Below are positions 23,701 to 36,095 of a stretch of DNA of 64,000 nt, one piece after another. The notes beneath the pieces were generated by a model. The model saw nothing but the letters and a program-made list of their open reading frames with translations. It was not told the origin of the DNA and did not search any database. Within the stretch, counting starts at the first letter, position 1, and the number at the start of each line of letters is the position of its first letter. The translations under genes and the position numbers were made by a program. This stretch comes from Cloeon dipterum. Taxonomy: Eukaryota; Arthropoda; Insecta; Ephemeroptera; Baetidae. The DNA lies in the NCBI RefSeq assembly GCF_949628265.1, contig NC_088789.1, positions 19,337,883 to 19,401,882 of the forward strand, written 5' to 3'.

Positions 23701-26700
23701 TACTGGGGTTTCTATCAAACTTTCATTGACATCTTCAATTGCTTCAAAATCGTCTTCATGGCTAGTGTCAGTCAAAAACGTTCGAGGAGCAAAGCTCTCA
23801 GTAACAGAGGGCAAAATCACAGGTTGATAATGATTTTCTTCTTCAGTCTTGACTCTTTGCGGCGCTTGACTAGAAACTGAATGCAAGGAAGGCTTTCTGT
23901 GTATGTGATTTTTCGAGTGATCAACGTGAAAGTACGTTTTCTCCTGCTCTTGATATAGAGGCTGGTAAGGGAACTCAGATTTGTGCACAAGACTGGTGGC
24001 TGGCGCCAAAGGAAGAACAGGAGTCATGTAATACCGAGTGAAACTGGAGCGGAGTTCGTCTTCGACCACCACTTCAATGACCACCTCTATTTGCTCGAGC
24101 TCGCTGTCTTTCACTGCTTGCTCATCAATAACGCAACTCGTTCTGTTGGACGTCTGCTTGAAGCCGCGAGGACAAAGGCACTGGAAGCTGCCTACCGTGT
24201 TCACACAGGCGTACATGCATGGCGACTCACGTTGCGAACATTCATTAATGTCTGGAAAATTTCAAAGATTTTTTATTATGAAAGGCCAAGAAAAAAATAG
24301 AGCAAAAACTGTGGTGTTGTATAATGTAATTACTGAAAAAATATTCTGAAGTACTATAGAAATTTCAATGAAGTTAATTATGTTAAAACTCTTCAAGGAT
24401 TAAAGTGAACATTTTTTCTTCTCACGTCTAGAAATTTATCTCACGGTTTAATTTTGAGTGGATTTTTACACATTAATTTGATTTTTGTATCAGTTTTTCA
24501 GTCAAACCCCGTTTTTTACGTGCAAGTGTCAATGTCAACCCTATCCTTAATACCTTAAATACGCGCTAGCTTTTAAAATTTCAAAGGCATGGAATTATAA
24601 AGTAATGATATTTTACCCAGCTGGCAAATGCGTCCGTGGAATCCCGGTTTGCAAACGCAACGCCCCTGGCGACACTCGCCTCCGTTTCTGCAATTTGGCG
24701 AGCATGAGGGCTCCTCGCAGCTTCTACCATCTTTGCCCAGTCGCCACTTTCCCTTGCAGAGACACACAAAGCTACCCAGAGTGTTGTAACAAATGTGATG
24801 GCAAGGTTTTCGTATTGCACACTCATCCACATCTAGAACAATACAATGTAAATAAGTGTTCAATTTTTCCAGCTGTAATAATCATTTAAATGAAATTTTT
24901 CTCAAAAACAAGTGAAAAACTAAAATTTCCCCCGTGAATTGTAAACAAACTAAAATTTTAAACCATTTTTCCTGCAAGAAAGTTCTATATAAAATGATAA
25001 AAATTAAAACTCATCTCCTGGTGATTTAATTTATGATCGCAGGAAAAAACTATTTACCAATTTCGCAAGCTGCGCCGGTCAGACCGTCAGAGCAAACGCA
25101 GGTACCACCTCTGCACTCCCCACCTCCCATGCATGGGGGACTGCATGCCACTGGGTCACAACTTTTCCCATCAGCTGCTAACACGTATCCTGATCTGCAA
25201 CCGCACCTGAAGCTTCCAAATGTATTGATGCAGGAATGAGAGCACTTCATGTCGTCTGGTAGAAGGGCACATTCATCCACATCTATAAAAAAATTAAAAT
25301 TTTAAAAAATGATACAAAAATAAGAAGAAAAGGAGCGAATGTTCATGAGATCTAAAAAAATATAAAGGGCTAAATAATATTCTGAAAAGCTGTTATTGAA
25401 ACTTTTAAGAAGGAAATTTTAAATCCCAAAATTTAATACTGCACACAGCGTCATTGATTTAGAATTATCTGCAGCTTGTGATTTTATTTTGAGGTTTGGC
25501 AATATTTATGAGAAATGCCGCAGCATTTAAGTTATTCTTAACCGAAATTTCACTATTAGCCCTCTATATCTTTGAGATTTTTTGACCATTTCGTAATTGA
25601 TTAGTTTCTATAATTTAAAATCAAATTAACCTTACCGTATTGGCAAACCCTGCCAGTGAGACCTGATGGACACTGACAAGCGGCGTCCCTGCACACCCCT
25701 TTGTTGAGACACCTGTGCGGACAGCGGTGGATGTCCTCTGGTTCTGGTCTTATGGGGGTGCGAGACAAAAGCGCCGGAGACTTTCTCTGCCTCTTTATCC
25801 CAGTGGTGCAATTTCTTTCATCCTCGGACAGACTCAGCGGCGCAGGACACCGACAGATGAAGCTGCCGGGCGTGTTTACGCACAGGTGGGAGCAGGCATT
25901 GTCGTCCTCGAGGCACTCGTTCAGGTCCTCACATTTTCCCGTCTGCTGGGACAGAACGTATCCTGTGTGGCAAGAACATTCGTAGCTGCCTAGAAATAAA
26001 TAAAAATTGCTTTGTTATTATAAAATTTTTCCTTCAAATTATTTTAGTGTTTTTAAGGCTAAAATTAATACTTATTTTCATTATGGTAACAATTTAGCAT
26101 GATTAATTATTTTCAGGGGAGCTTTTCTTGAAAATTACTTATGCATGGTAAGATGATTAATCTTCTTTGATGGAATTTTCCAATCAATAATTTTGTCAAA
26201 CTCGAGCAAAATTTAAAACGTTTCACGTTAATTTAAACGCAATTAAGTTTTAACCGTTGGTTTAGAGATTTAATCTAGTTTAGGATACATCTGAAGAAAA
26301 TCCAGACGGTGTTGACCAGGAAATTATAATTGTTTTTAGGGTTCATGGCTGACCAAATATTTTTTTTTTCAAATTGACAGTAGGTTAAAAAATAAATATT
26401 TTTGTAAATAAAGACGAGCTTTCATTATTTCACATGCGCTTATTTTGAAAACCACACTGCATAATAAGAAAAATAGTTAAAACGATTATTGTTAATTCCT
26501 ACCTGGCAAATTGGTGCAAATCTGGTCACACGGCTTTGAATTGAGTGCTAGGGCGCACTCGTTGATGTCGATGCACTTTCCAGAGGGCAGAGGCTGAAAT
26601 CCTGGTTGGCACCTGCACACATACGAGCCCAGGGTATTGATGCATTTGCCGTGCGCGCCGCAAATGTTTCTCTCCTGGCATTCATCCACGTCTATTGCAA

Positions 26701-29700
26701 TAGAAAACAGACAAATTGCGATACAGTTTCTTTTAATATGATTTTAAATTACCTTGGCAGTGAAACTCAGACACTTTGGTGAAGCCTCGAAAGCAAGCGC
26801 ACGCACTCTTGTCAGGTGAACAGAGCTGCGGGCATCTGTCGCACTTTGCCTCAAAGTGATCTTAAAAAGTGGCAAAATAAACACATTTATTTTTTAAGGA
26901 TGCGATTAACAGCGCCACTTTCTTTTTGATCGGCTTGCCAACAGGCGCGTAGTTCATTGACTCGTGATGTCAAGGCTGCAGGTGAATAATAAAATGCAGC
27001 AAGGGAAAGTGCGCTAAATTGACGAGATTCAAAGTCAAGTTTACCAGTATTGCTTGACTCCACGCCGTCCAGGATCACTTTATGTTGTAGGAATAAACTG
27101 CGCTCTGGCCTGAAAACAAGACAGTTAAATCAAAATAAATATTGTTTTAAGTTGCAAACAAATTTCGGATGCAACATTAATCAATGCAAATCTTTCTTTT
27201 TTTCAAAATATAGCCGAGATTAGTGGCGTTAATATTTAGATTTAAAATAATGTCCAATATTTAAACAAAAAATAATGGAATCCACTGCCTTTAATTTATT
27301 AATTTTCAAATTTGAAATTGTTTTTTCACATTTACTCTGAATGCGCGTTCACAACAAAATTGGAACACTTATTTCAACAATTTTTTAAAAAATATTTTTA
27401 TTAAAAAAATGCCACTTTGAATTAAAAGTTTTTATGATTTATTCTGACTAGGCGCCACTCATTAAACCAAATTAATGATTCATATAGAGGGCAACAATTG
27501 ATAGTAATTTGAATTGCTGACTACAATTTAGTTTTGTTAGTTATTGTTAGTTTTAATAATTAGCTCTGCAATGTGCAATATTTAAATTAGGACCTTGTAA
27601 GAATTAAAACTGCAGATTTGCCAAATTTCTCGAAAAAATAAACGGTTTTGTGAAGGATTTTTCGCTTGACTCAGGTTCCACTCGTCGCGATCTATCCAAA
27701 GGTGTGCGAAAGTGCTCAGTATGCAAACTTCGAAGCCAATTTTCTCAGAAAATTGACAGCAACTTGGAAATTTTATAGAGCTCGTCCCATTTTTGTTCAC
27801 AATTTTTCAGTATCAATGATCCACTTAATTAAACAAAACTTATAAAGTTCTACTCATTGTATCAATAGCTGTGAGCCTGTGTTAGTCCTTCATCAATTGG
27901 CTTTTGAATTGTTTGGTCAAACAATGAATTATCAAGCGTCATGCTAAAACAGCAAAAACGTCATTTCTTTCAGTGCCTATAAAAAATTCTCGTGTGTTGT
28001 AATAACAAAATAATCGTCTGTCAAAACTCCTTACGCATTGTTTGGATTCACGAATCAAACTCTGATTGTTGCAAATTCACAACTTTCGGTCCAAGCTCTA
28101 GTAAAGGCCCTTTTTTTCAAGGCAGAGTCGTCCCAATGGAAAACATCAACCCTAACGAATACGTGTTGAGCGCCGACATGAGCAAAATCACACGTGTGAC
28201 GACGCGTCTTAACGACGACTGCTCCACGCTGGACTGCGTGATGCGAGACAAAGATGGGCAGGACGTCACCTTCGTGACTACCCTTCCAACCGGGCCCAAA
28301 ACGCGCGTCATCAGGCAAACCATCGAAATTGTGAACAAAGAAAATGGGACTCAAGAGGAGAGAGCTCAGGTTGACGTTATTTTAAAATAGGAAAAAATGT
28401 TCAGAAATGCTGATTTTATTAATTAAGGCTGTTCGTGCGTTCGCTGAAAGTTTGATAAGCCGAGTAAACCGAATCCAAGAAGCAGTCTCGGAACCTGGGG
28501 TCAAGCAAAAGTGCGAAGGTCTGACAGCTGCCATCGCAGGGACGGTGGAACAGAAGTGTCCGTACAGCCAGCTCAGGAGCTTTGTGCAGGAGATCGATGA
28601 GCTCGAGCAAAACTCTCGACTGGCACAAGGTGGAGGAACGAGCGTTCAAAGTCAGTCTGATGCATCGGTGCAAGAACCAGAAAGGTATTGAGTTACCTGC
28701 GAGAGATTCACTTATCAGCGGAAGAGGCACTTTAATTTGGAGCGGCAGAAGATTTTAATCTCTGCACGCTCAATGCCCAAATTTTGCTTTTGTTAGATTT
28801 TCCTTTTTTTACAAATAATATCGTTCTGAAATAATCGCCTTTACCTTAACTAAATTCTGAAAATTAGGAATGAGTTAAAAAATCACAGATTGCTGCTGAA
28901 CTTTCTGAAAAATCGGCGCCAATATTTGCATTCTAAACAAGCGGCAAGCACTATTGATCTTTATTTAAAATAATGATATATTTCGTATGAAAGGATATTT
29001 GCACACCGTGTTGGATAGTTATCAACGTGACAAAATGAAATCAAGTGAAAAATCATTTAAAAAGCAATTATTTTTTTGAATAATATGGAAAAATCTGAAT
29101 ATTAGCTGTTAATACTAAACTTGGTCCCGATTACGTTATTGCACATGGCAGGGCAATTCAAATATTTCAACATTTGTTGCCTTATCTTAGTCAATCCACT
29201 TTAATTTTTCTGAAAGAATAATAGAGGAACAGAACAACAGTAGGAATGACGTTAAAATAAAATAAAAACAATTAATTGGCTGTTTTAACCACACAAAAAG
29301 CCTGAGAAGTATTTAAATCTCAGCTCTTCATCTTAAAATCGGTATGATTGAAAAAAATATTGGAAGTGACATAACCTTTCCAGTCTTAAAAATCTACACA
29401 TCTTATAAATTATCAACCGTTTTGCTACATTGTGTTTTTGTTTTTCAGCAGTGCAGGCCAGCTGGGCGAATTCCAAAAACTGATGAGCCTCGTGCAAAGC
29501 CAGCTGCACAACCTGCTGAGGATGATCGGTTTGGAAGGGCAGCCAGCCCAACCAGCGGTCGAGGATGACTTATTGGTGGTAAAAGTGGCCGTCGACCGCA
29601 CCTTGACTTCCGTCCTGCAGTTTATGGATGAGCAGCCTTCTGCCGAGTTTTTGCAAACCACAATCGACCTACTCGACCGGATGAACGGCTTCATCAAAAA

Positions 29701-32700
29701 GGGCGACGAGCAGCAACTGGTGCAGACCATCGCCGATATCAACAAGCACATCCAAGACGCCACATTCCAGATGAAATAAAAATTCGTTAAGTGCGCTCAT
29801 TGAAATTACCGATACATTGACTGATGGTTTCTCTGAATGTGCCAAATGTATTTTTATAGATAATTTGAGGAGCATCAATCACTCTAGGGAATTCAAAAAC
29901 AGTTATCAGGTCACCACTTCTAATTAGCAATGCAATCGGCGCGTCGTTTGGGATTGCGTGTTTGCTCAGTGCCAACAACAGTAGTCTCGCCTTTACTCGT
30001 TCCCGGCGAGTGCGTTATTCCGCTCACTATCGCCGTGATTTTTATTTGCACAGATTTGCGGGTAAAAAGGCGTGTATAAAGCCGCAAGGCCACCTCACAC
30101 AAGGTCCCCTAGCACTGTGTAACTCGATAGCAGGTTCGATTGCAGAATCAATATATTCTGGAACAAAAATTGTGGATATTTCTTTTCTTTTTTCCAAGTA
30201 TTTCGAAAAATTTGCTAAAGAGGAGCTGTACAGGCCAACATTTAAGAGCATTTTGCAATGTTGGCTAAAGGCAGGTGGTTCACGATGTCAATTTGTGGAT
30301 TTTAGCAAAATTTGACCCAGTAATTGTTTAATTCCAGTTTATGCCAAAGTTCTCGGAGAAATAAACGGTTTTTCAATCATTTTTTTGTTAAATTTTTATT
30401 CCTCTTGTATCGTTTTACCCAACATTGTGAAAATTTAGAGGTAAATTTCACTCCTGGCGAAAAAGACCATGATTTTCAATAAGGAACAGTGTCGTCGCTT
30501 TTTCATTTAAATTTGGGAGCCGCAAATTTTAACTGCAACCTTGGAATTTTTTCTGTACAGCTTTACTTTACGCTCAATATTTGAAAAAAATTGCTGAATT
30601 TTCTCTTTTTTGTTTACGAGCCAAGATCATAGCTCATACACATGGACTGCATTAAATTAGCACTGTTAAATGACGTACCAGATCTTTCCAGCTTGCATAT
30701 CACACGGCCGGACCTGCTGCTGTTGCTTTCAGTCATTAGTTGGCCTTGTTCATGCGTTTTGTGAAATTATCCGAGCAGATCATTTTCCTCTATCGTAATG
30801 ATCCCGTCTGTCGCGACTGCTGCCGGCTGCGAGAGGTTTCGCTCTGCTGCAAAACTTTCGCTTCCACGGCAGCGCTCCGCCAAAGGCTCACAATGCTCTG
30901 CGCTTCTTGTTTAGTTAAACGTCACACTAACTGCTTAAAAATGTGCTCCGCGCGCGGCACAAGATCGAGATGCGCCGCGTGAATCATGCGAGAGCGCGTT
31001 TTGAACGGGCTTTTCATCGACAAAACAGCACTTTCTTCTCACTCCGTGCCTTTTTTTATGCTTTGCGATTAATAGCTTTCAAATTCAGCAAAGACAATCG
31101 ATTGCACGACGTCGCCTCTCACCGCGAGACAATTTTTTTATCTGCGGAAATAATAACAGTATAAACAAACGCAGGCTCATTCATAAATAAAGTTCCGAGA
31201 AGAAATAATTCCGGCCATATAAGATAGACGAAAATCCAGACATGCCGTTTTATCTAGGTCATAGATGCCTTCGACGAAATTCTTTAACCAAAATAAACGG
31301 TAATGAAATTAGTATTTAATTACGAAAAATCGCAGAAGCAGCTTAGATTAAAAACGGCAAGTTTTTTGTTCGTATTAGCTGGTGGCGAGCAGTCGCACAA
31401 ACAAGATCAGGTCCAACTGGTAAAGAGGTGTTAATTACGCTGATTATGAGGCGTGCCGTCACAATTTTTGTATTCCAAATCGGTCAGAAAGAAATGTTTC
31501 AACGCGAGCCAAAGGTTTGAGAGCCTGGGGCCTTCTAGGTGGGGGCTCGAGAGCGGCAAAGTGGGCCGCGCGACCTTGCAGCGCCAGTCGCGACTCGTAC
31601 CTCAACAGAGTTGTGTCAGGGACCGAACCTGACGCCCCTGGAACCCTTGACATGAGGATATATGTAAGTTGAAATTTAACCATTTTGTTCTAAATTGGTT
31701 TTGTACTCATTAATAGAGCTAGACGCGAATTAGTAAAAGCACCGAAGCGGCTCTCCGCTTTGTTTACTCTGACTTTCTCCAGGACGCGTGACGGAGAACA
31801 AGTTGAACTAAATAATAACATTTCTTTATTCTCGCTATGGTTAAAAATAGTTCAGTCCAAAATTGGTATGAAAGTTTTCCTTATTGAATTGCAAAAAAAT
31901 GTATTTGGTTGCCAGCATACATGGTTTCGCAATGAGGGTGTTAAATGTCCACAAAAACGCACTAATTAATTAATTATAATTATTGTTTCTGCTCCATATC
32001 TTTCTCTGCATGAGCAAGCAAATCATGCGGTTCATTCAAGAATCTGTTAAGTCTTGTAATTTTTAAATAACAAATTAATAGCCAATTAGAAACTGTCAAA
32101 ATTAGAACGCCGAAAAAAAGAGACACGAAAATTGGGATAATTTTTTTGTCTGCGTGTAAATTGCTGGTGCTACACGCGTGAAAATAACTGTCCATGCAAA
32201 ACGTGATTGGCAAACTCAGTGCTAAACTATATCGGCACCGCTATAGCCCATGCAGGAGACAATTTCCGCATTAATTATTTGGTATGACTGTGCGATCGAA
32301 AATTAAGGCAGACGACCGGCGAGCAACGCGAAAGAGAAGAGTAATTTCGCGATGACATGCGCCATTCACCGCTCACACAGCTTCTCACAGTTTCACTTTC
32401 ATCCGACTACGTGCAGACTCACTCGAGATTTTCTCTGGCGACACATGATGTGCAGCTGTATTCGTACGCCTTCTCCATTGTTTTTCTCACCCCAATTAAA
32501 ATGATTGCCAATGACACATTTTTACTGCTGCGGGTGATCCCCAATAATTGTTTCCTTCGCATTGCTCAAGCACTTGCAATAAAATAAAATTTGGCCTTTT
32601 GTTAGGCAAGAAATCGAACAATAAAATGATCTAATTATAGGTTAAACGAATTGTGAGATCTATTCCAATGAAATATATGTATAGTTTAGTTAATATTTGG

Positions 32701-35700
32701 TAAAATTACCTTTTTTCAAGAATTATACGCGACAACTATTTTTTTATTATTAATTTGATTAGGATTGGGATTTTTAGGCAGTTGTTTCGACGAAAAAGAT
32801 GATTTTACGTCTGTTTTGTTGCCATGTTGACGGTTTTAGACGTTTTCCCCCAACTCTCAGGTCGTTATTCTGACCAAAAAATAACATTTTGGTAATTTCT
32901 TATTAATTTTATATTTTTTGTCTTAAAAATGAGGTTTTTTATTTTAGCTTCAGTGGTTTCATCAACTAATTTAGATAGTCTTTTTTATATTTCAGACTTT
33001 CTTATTTTCATGTGAAATAAAACACGTTTGTAAAAATTAGTACGCTGTCGCGGATTACAAAATAAATTCCCTTAATTGTTGACTCAATCTTTTGATGCTA
33101 ATTTAAGCAAAAGGTCTTAATTTGGTAGTATTCATTTCACTTTAAGAAAACATCAACGCCGAGTTGTTATTAATTAATATGTCAAGGTTTTAAAACTCGA
33201 ATTATCATTTTTAGTGGCTGCTGGCAGCATGGGTGACCATGGCGGCCGCCCTGCCATCGGGGCCGAGAGACATGGAGGTGGACGACGAGCCGTTCTACAG
33301 CGACCTGGAGCCAGGCCTCGACCTGATCGCTGAGGAGAGCGCGACGGCCGAGCCGGTCACACTGCCCGCCCCGATAGAGATGCAAAACCGCAACAACCGG
33401 ACGGAGAAGGAGCGGTCGTTGATGCTGGTGATGCCGCTGACGCCGTCCAACAACACGCACCTCGAGGAGCTGTACACGCAGAGGCCAGAAACGAGGCTCG
33501 TGGAGACGACGACGGCCGTGGTAACGGAGGCGCCGATCACGCACACCAAGTCGACCGTGGTGGTGCACTCGGTGCCGCCAAAGAGGCTGCCGACGCCCGT
33601 GCACATCACGCTGCCGCCGCCGGTCATCCGCCCCGACATCCAGGATCTCCTGGCGTCCATCGGTCTGCAACCCGCCGCAATGCCGACCACCACCACCCCT
33701 CCGCCAACCGAATCCTTCAGCCCTGAGATCCAGGAACTGCTGACCAAATACGGGCTGCAGAACAACGACCACAACCTGGTCAACAGCCAGCCGGTGGTGC
33801 CCTCTGCCGATGTCAGCTCCTACTCAAGCTTCAAACCCATTCCAGACCAGCTGAACGTGGACGATGAGATGAAGGACCTGCTCGCCCAGTACGGCCTAGT
33901 GGACAGGAAGACCTCCAGCAGACAGCTGACCACCGCCGCCACCCCTCCGGCCAAGGAGGACGTGGAGGAGACCACCACCGAGCACCCCGACTTCAAAATC
34001 CGCCCCAAGGAGCAGGCCGTGACTGAGCCGTCGCACCAAATCCCCACTCTGCACCCCCACAGCATGACCAACGAGATGAAGAGGGTGCTGTTTGACCTCG
34101 GACTGGCACCTCACATCTCCGCCGAGGAAATCGCGGAGGGAAACAACCAGGCGCCAGGGTCACTGCCGGAGCTGCTCGAGCGCTCTTCCAGCAACCAGCA
34201 TGAGTTTGTGTTCAACCCCACTGACGTGTCGCCGCTCAACGACACCATGGAGGAGAAGCTCAAGGATATACTCAATAACTTCAAATTCAACCAGGATGAC
34301 AAGGAGGAGCAGGCGCTCAGGCTCATCTCCAAATACAGGAAGGTAGAAAATTTTTACTTTATCTGACCAAATTGTTTGTCCTTTAAAGCAGGGTTCGCAG
34401 TTCACACAAGTGTCCTTCTGATTTTTTCCGGGGAATAGCAAGGATGTCCGGTTTTTTCCAGACGATATATATATTTTTTATAAATTATTGTTACAACCAT
34501 GACAAAGTAACCGGAAAATTGTAGATCAAGAGCTCAAAGGAGAACATATTATCTTTTCTAAATAATTTCCGTCCAGGGCGACGTCATCTTTTAATTTAAA
34601 ATTTCACACTTTTTAAGTTTGCTTCTAAATTAATTCACACTCAATTTTTAAACAAAAAATTACTTTCAACTTTAGCTATTTTTTATAAAAAATTTCAAAC
34701 ATCACAAAATTATTCGATTATTTAACAATGTTTGACAGTCAAATTTTTAAGACTTTAGTCGAATTTGCCTTTATTTAAGTAATTTAGCTGCTTAAAATTT
34801 GAGAATAGGAATAAAAAAATTTAAATATGAGAACGCATTTATCTATTGACTATCGTTCATTAATTTAAAAATAATTAGCAAAAATACATTAAACTAAAAA
34901 TATTCTAAATTACTTAAATATTATTTTCTTTTAACAATATTTAGCGGTTATCATAAAATGAAATGCATCATAAATTCTTGGCTGGAAACTGGAAATAACA
35001 AAATTATGAAATTCAGAAATGTTTTTTCACACACAGCAAAAATTCCCGAGTCTATATATATTAATTTTAAGTCTAAAATATTAATTTTGCTTTTCTTTTC
35101 ATTTGTAACCTAATTCTCTTTCCATTTTCAGTCAACTTTGAACCAAAACGACGGCCCAGACCCTCTATCAAACGAAGAGCTAGTTTCCGACTTCAGCAAC
35201 TTCCACAACGAGGTGCACAAAAGGCAGAACAAGGACGCCAAGGACGAGGCATCCAGCTCTGAAAACTCGACCACGAGCACAACAACGAGCACGACGACGA
35301 GCTCTTCAGCCGGCGCCGAGGAAAAGGAGACGAGCACCGAGGGCGGCGGGCCGTCCATCGCTGACCTCGAGAGCTCGTTCGGCGGAAGCGGCGACGAGGT
35401 ACCCGACGAAACTCTGCCCCCGCCCAAACCCAACGGCTTCTACTTCTTGCTCGATTTGAACACATTTTTGAATGTGGGCGAAGACGATAAGGGCGTGCAC
35501 TTGAGGCTGGCGCCCAGATTAGGAAACAGCAAGAACTTCCTGCCAATCACTGTGCCTTAATAGAAAAATATATCTAATTCATCCCGCTTTTCATCAATTA
35601 ATTTCTAGTGACGAGTGCGTTTTCTGACTGCTGGGATGATTGTCTAATTTATATGAACACATTTTAGTGTAAGTTAGCAGCTTGGAGAGTGCTTCCAGTG

Positions 35701-36095
35701 GCGATAATTATATATGAAAAGGCACTCGCTTGTGGCGTTGCCGCCCAGTGGCGGCGACGCTAATTGAATTTTCTTGATTCCAGTGCCGCGTCTACATGAT
35801 GGGATGATGATTTGAGTTTTGAATTTTTTGTACACGCTTTTATATTTGGCGCCTCCCTGGCGCCAGCCGCCTGCCTTTTGCTCAAATATTGAATTATTCC
35901 CCGTGTGTTTGGTGTTGGTGTGAATGTGATGAATATATAAAATGTGCTAATAAAGATTTTACCTCACTTCATACTTGATATTTAAAATTGTCCTTACCTT
36001 AAAATTAGCACATCCTGCTCCTCTTGTAAGCTTATCTCCAATATGAGAAAGAAGCAGACGAGACAGGGTAAAATCTTCACTCCTTTCTTATCCAT
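20768..36095 (-). CDS. VWCE-like secreted protein: EGF repeats, S/T-rich linker, vWFC domains
   Basis: Thirteen exons join in phase to 1276 residues: 35998-36095, 27045-27109, 26753-26860, 26503-26691, 25636-25989, 25058-25282, 24617-24832, 22774-24251, 22547-22720, 21914-22285, 21249-21428, 20963-21196 and 20768-20905. Exon 1 gives a signal peptide (hydrophobic ILPCLVCFFLILEIS). About nine EGF-like repeats follow, several with the calcium-binding DVDEC/DINEC start. Next is a long Thr/Ser/Glu-rich linker with a Lys-rich patch (KPKKKKTKPKNKKKK). About six vWFC modules with CCPxC endings follow, then an acidic tail (EDEEYDEDDE). This order matches VWCE; vWFC proteins of this kind often bind BMP ligands, but that role is inferred. 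Exon 1 is assigned by matching phase 2 and the signal peptide, across an 8.9-kb intron, and is the least certain part. Confidence 0.82.
28136..29779 (+). CDS. Unrecognised 273-residue protein nested in the VWCE-like intron 1
   Basis: Three exons (28136-28369, 28428-28684, 29449-29779) join in phase. The N-terminal third is mixed polar with two close Cys (DDCSTLDCVMRDKDG). The rest is predicted helical with heptad-like Leu/Val spacing, for example RAFAESLISRVNRIQEAV and LLDRMNGFIKKGDEQQLVQ. A Gln/Ser-rich linker separates the two helical parts. No membrane segment is visible. An in-frame extension upstream of the ATG at 28136 remains open, so an earlier exon is possible. It lies on the strand opposite to its host gene. 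I do not recognise the family. Confidence 0.65.
29780..31651. other. Intergenic/intronic stretch
   Basis: No convincing gene was found. A dispersed-repeat-like segment at about 30338-30560 resembles 27612-27790. The part at 31380-31651, richer in GC near its right end, is probably the 5' UTR and promoter side of the next plus-strand gene. ORFs at 29962-30315 and 30740-30982 look like chance frames. Confidence 0.45.
31652..35560 (+). CDS. Secreted low-complexity protein with repeated LLxxxGL motif
   Basis: Three exons (31652-31663, 33215-34342, 35132-35560) join in phase to 522 residues. The tiny first exon (MRIY) joins WLLAAWVTMAAALPSG to form a signal peptide; the exon 1 assignment rests on phase, a good GTAAGT donor and this fit. 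The body is Thr/Pro/Glu-rich and carries four related short motifs: DIQDLLASIGLQ, EIQELLTKYGLQ, EMKDLLAQYGLVD and EMKRVLFDLGLAP. After a Ser/Thr run, the C-terminus ends in a compact non-repetitive domain, from NGFYFLLDLNTFLNVG to FLPITVP. The exons are much more GC-rich than their surroundings. I do not recognise a named family; an extracellular mucin-like or matrix role is inferred. The gene is nested in the VWCE-like intron 1 on the opposite strand. Confidence 0.75.
31980..32195 (-). CDS. Possible 71-residue single-pass membrane microprotein
   Basis: An ATG-started ORF has a polar N-terminus (MDSYFHACSTSNLHADKK), one strongly hydrophobic span (IIPIFVSLFFGVLILTVSNW) and a charged C-terminal tail ending AEKDMEQKQ. 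It lies in intron 1 of the secreted protein gene (opposite strand) and inside the VWCE-like intron 1 (same strand). No homologue is recognised. The hydrophobic span could arise by chance in AT-rich DNA, so coding status is uncertain. Confidence 0.35.
   Translation of the reverse strand: MDSYFHACSTSNLHADKKIIPIFVSLFFGVLILTVSNWLLICYLKITRLNRFLNEPHDLLAHAEKDMEQKQ
35949..35954 (+). terminator. Poly(A) signal of the secreted low-complexity gene
   Basis: AATAAA lies 389 bp after the stop codon on the plus strand, with T-rich sequence after it. It is only 44 bp from the donor end of the proposed VWCE-like exon 1, so the two opposite genes probably overlap or abut here. Confidence 0.55.

Noticed and set aside
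23072-24349. Plus-strand ORFs opposite the large VWCE-like exon
   Set aside because: They are antisense shadows of a long Thr/Ser/Lys-rich coding exon that carries clear EGF and vWFC ends on the minus strand.
33182-34441. Minus-strand ORFs up to 196 codons
   Set aside because: Antisense shadows of the GC-rich secreted protein exon; the plus strand has the signal peptide and phase-matched introns.
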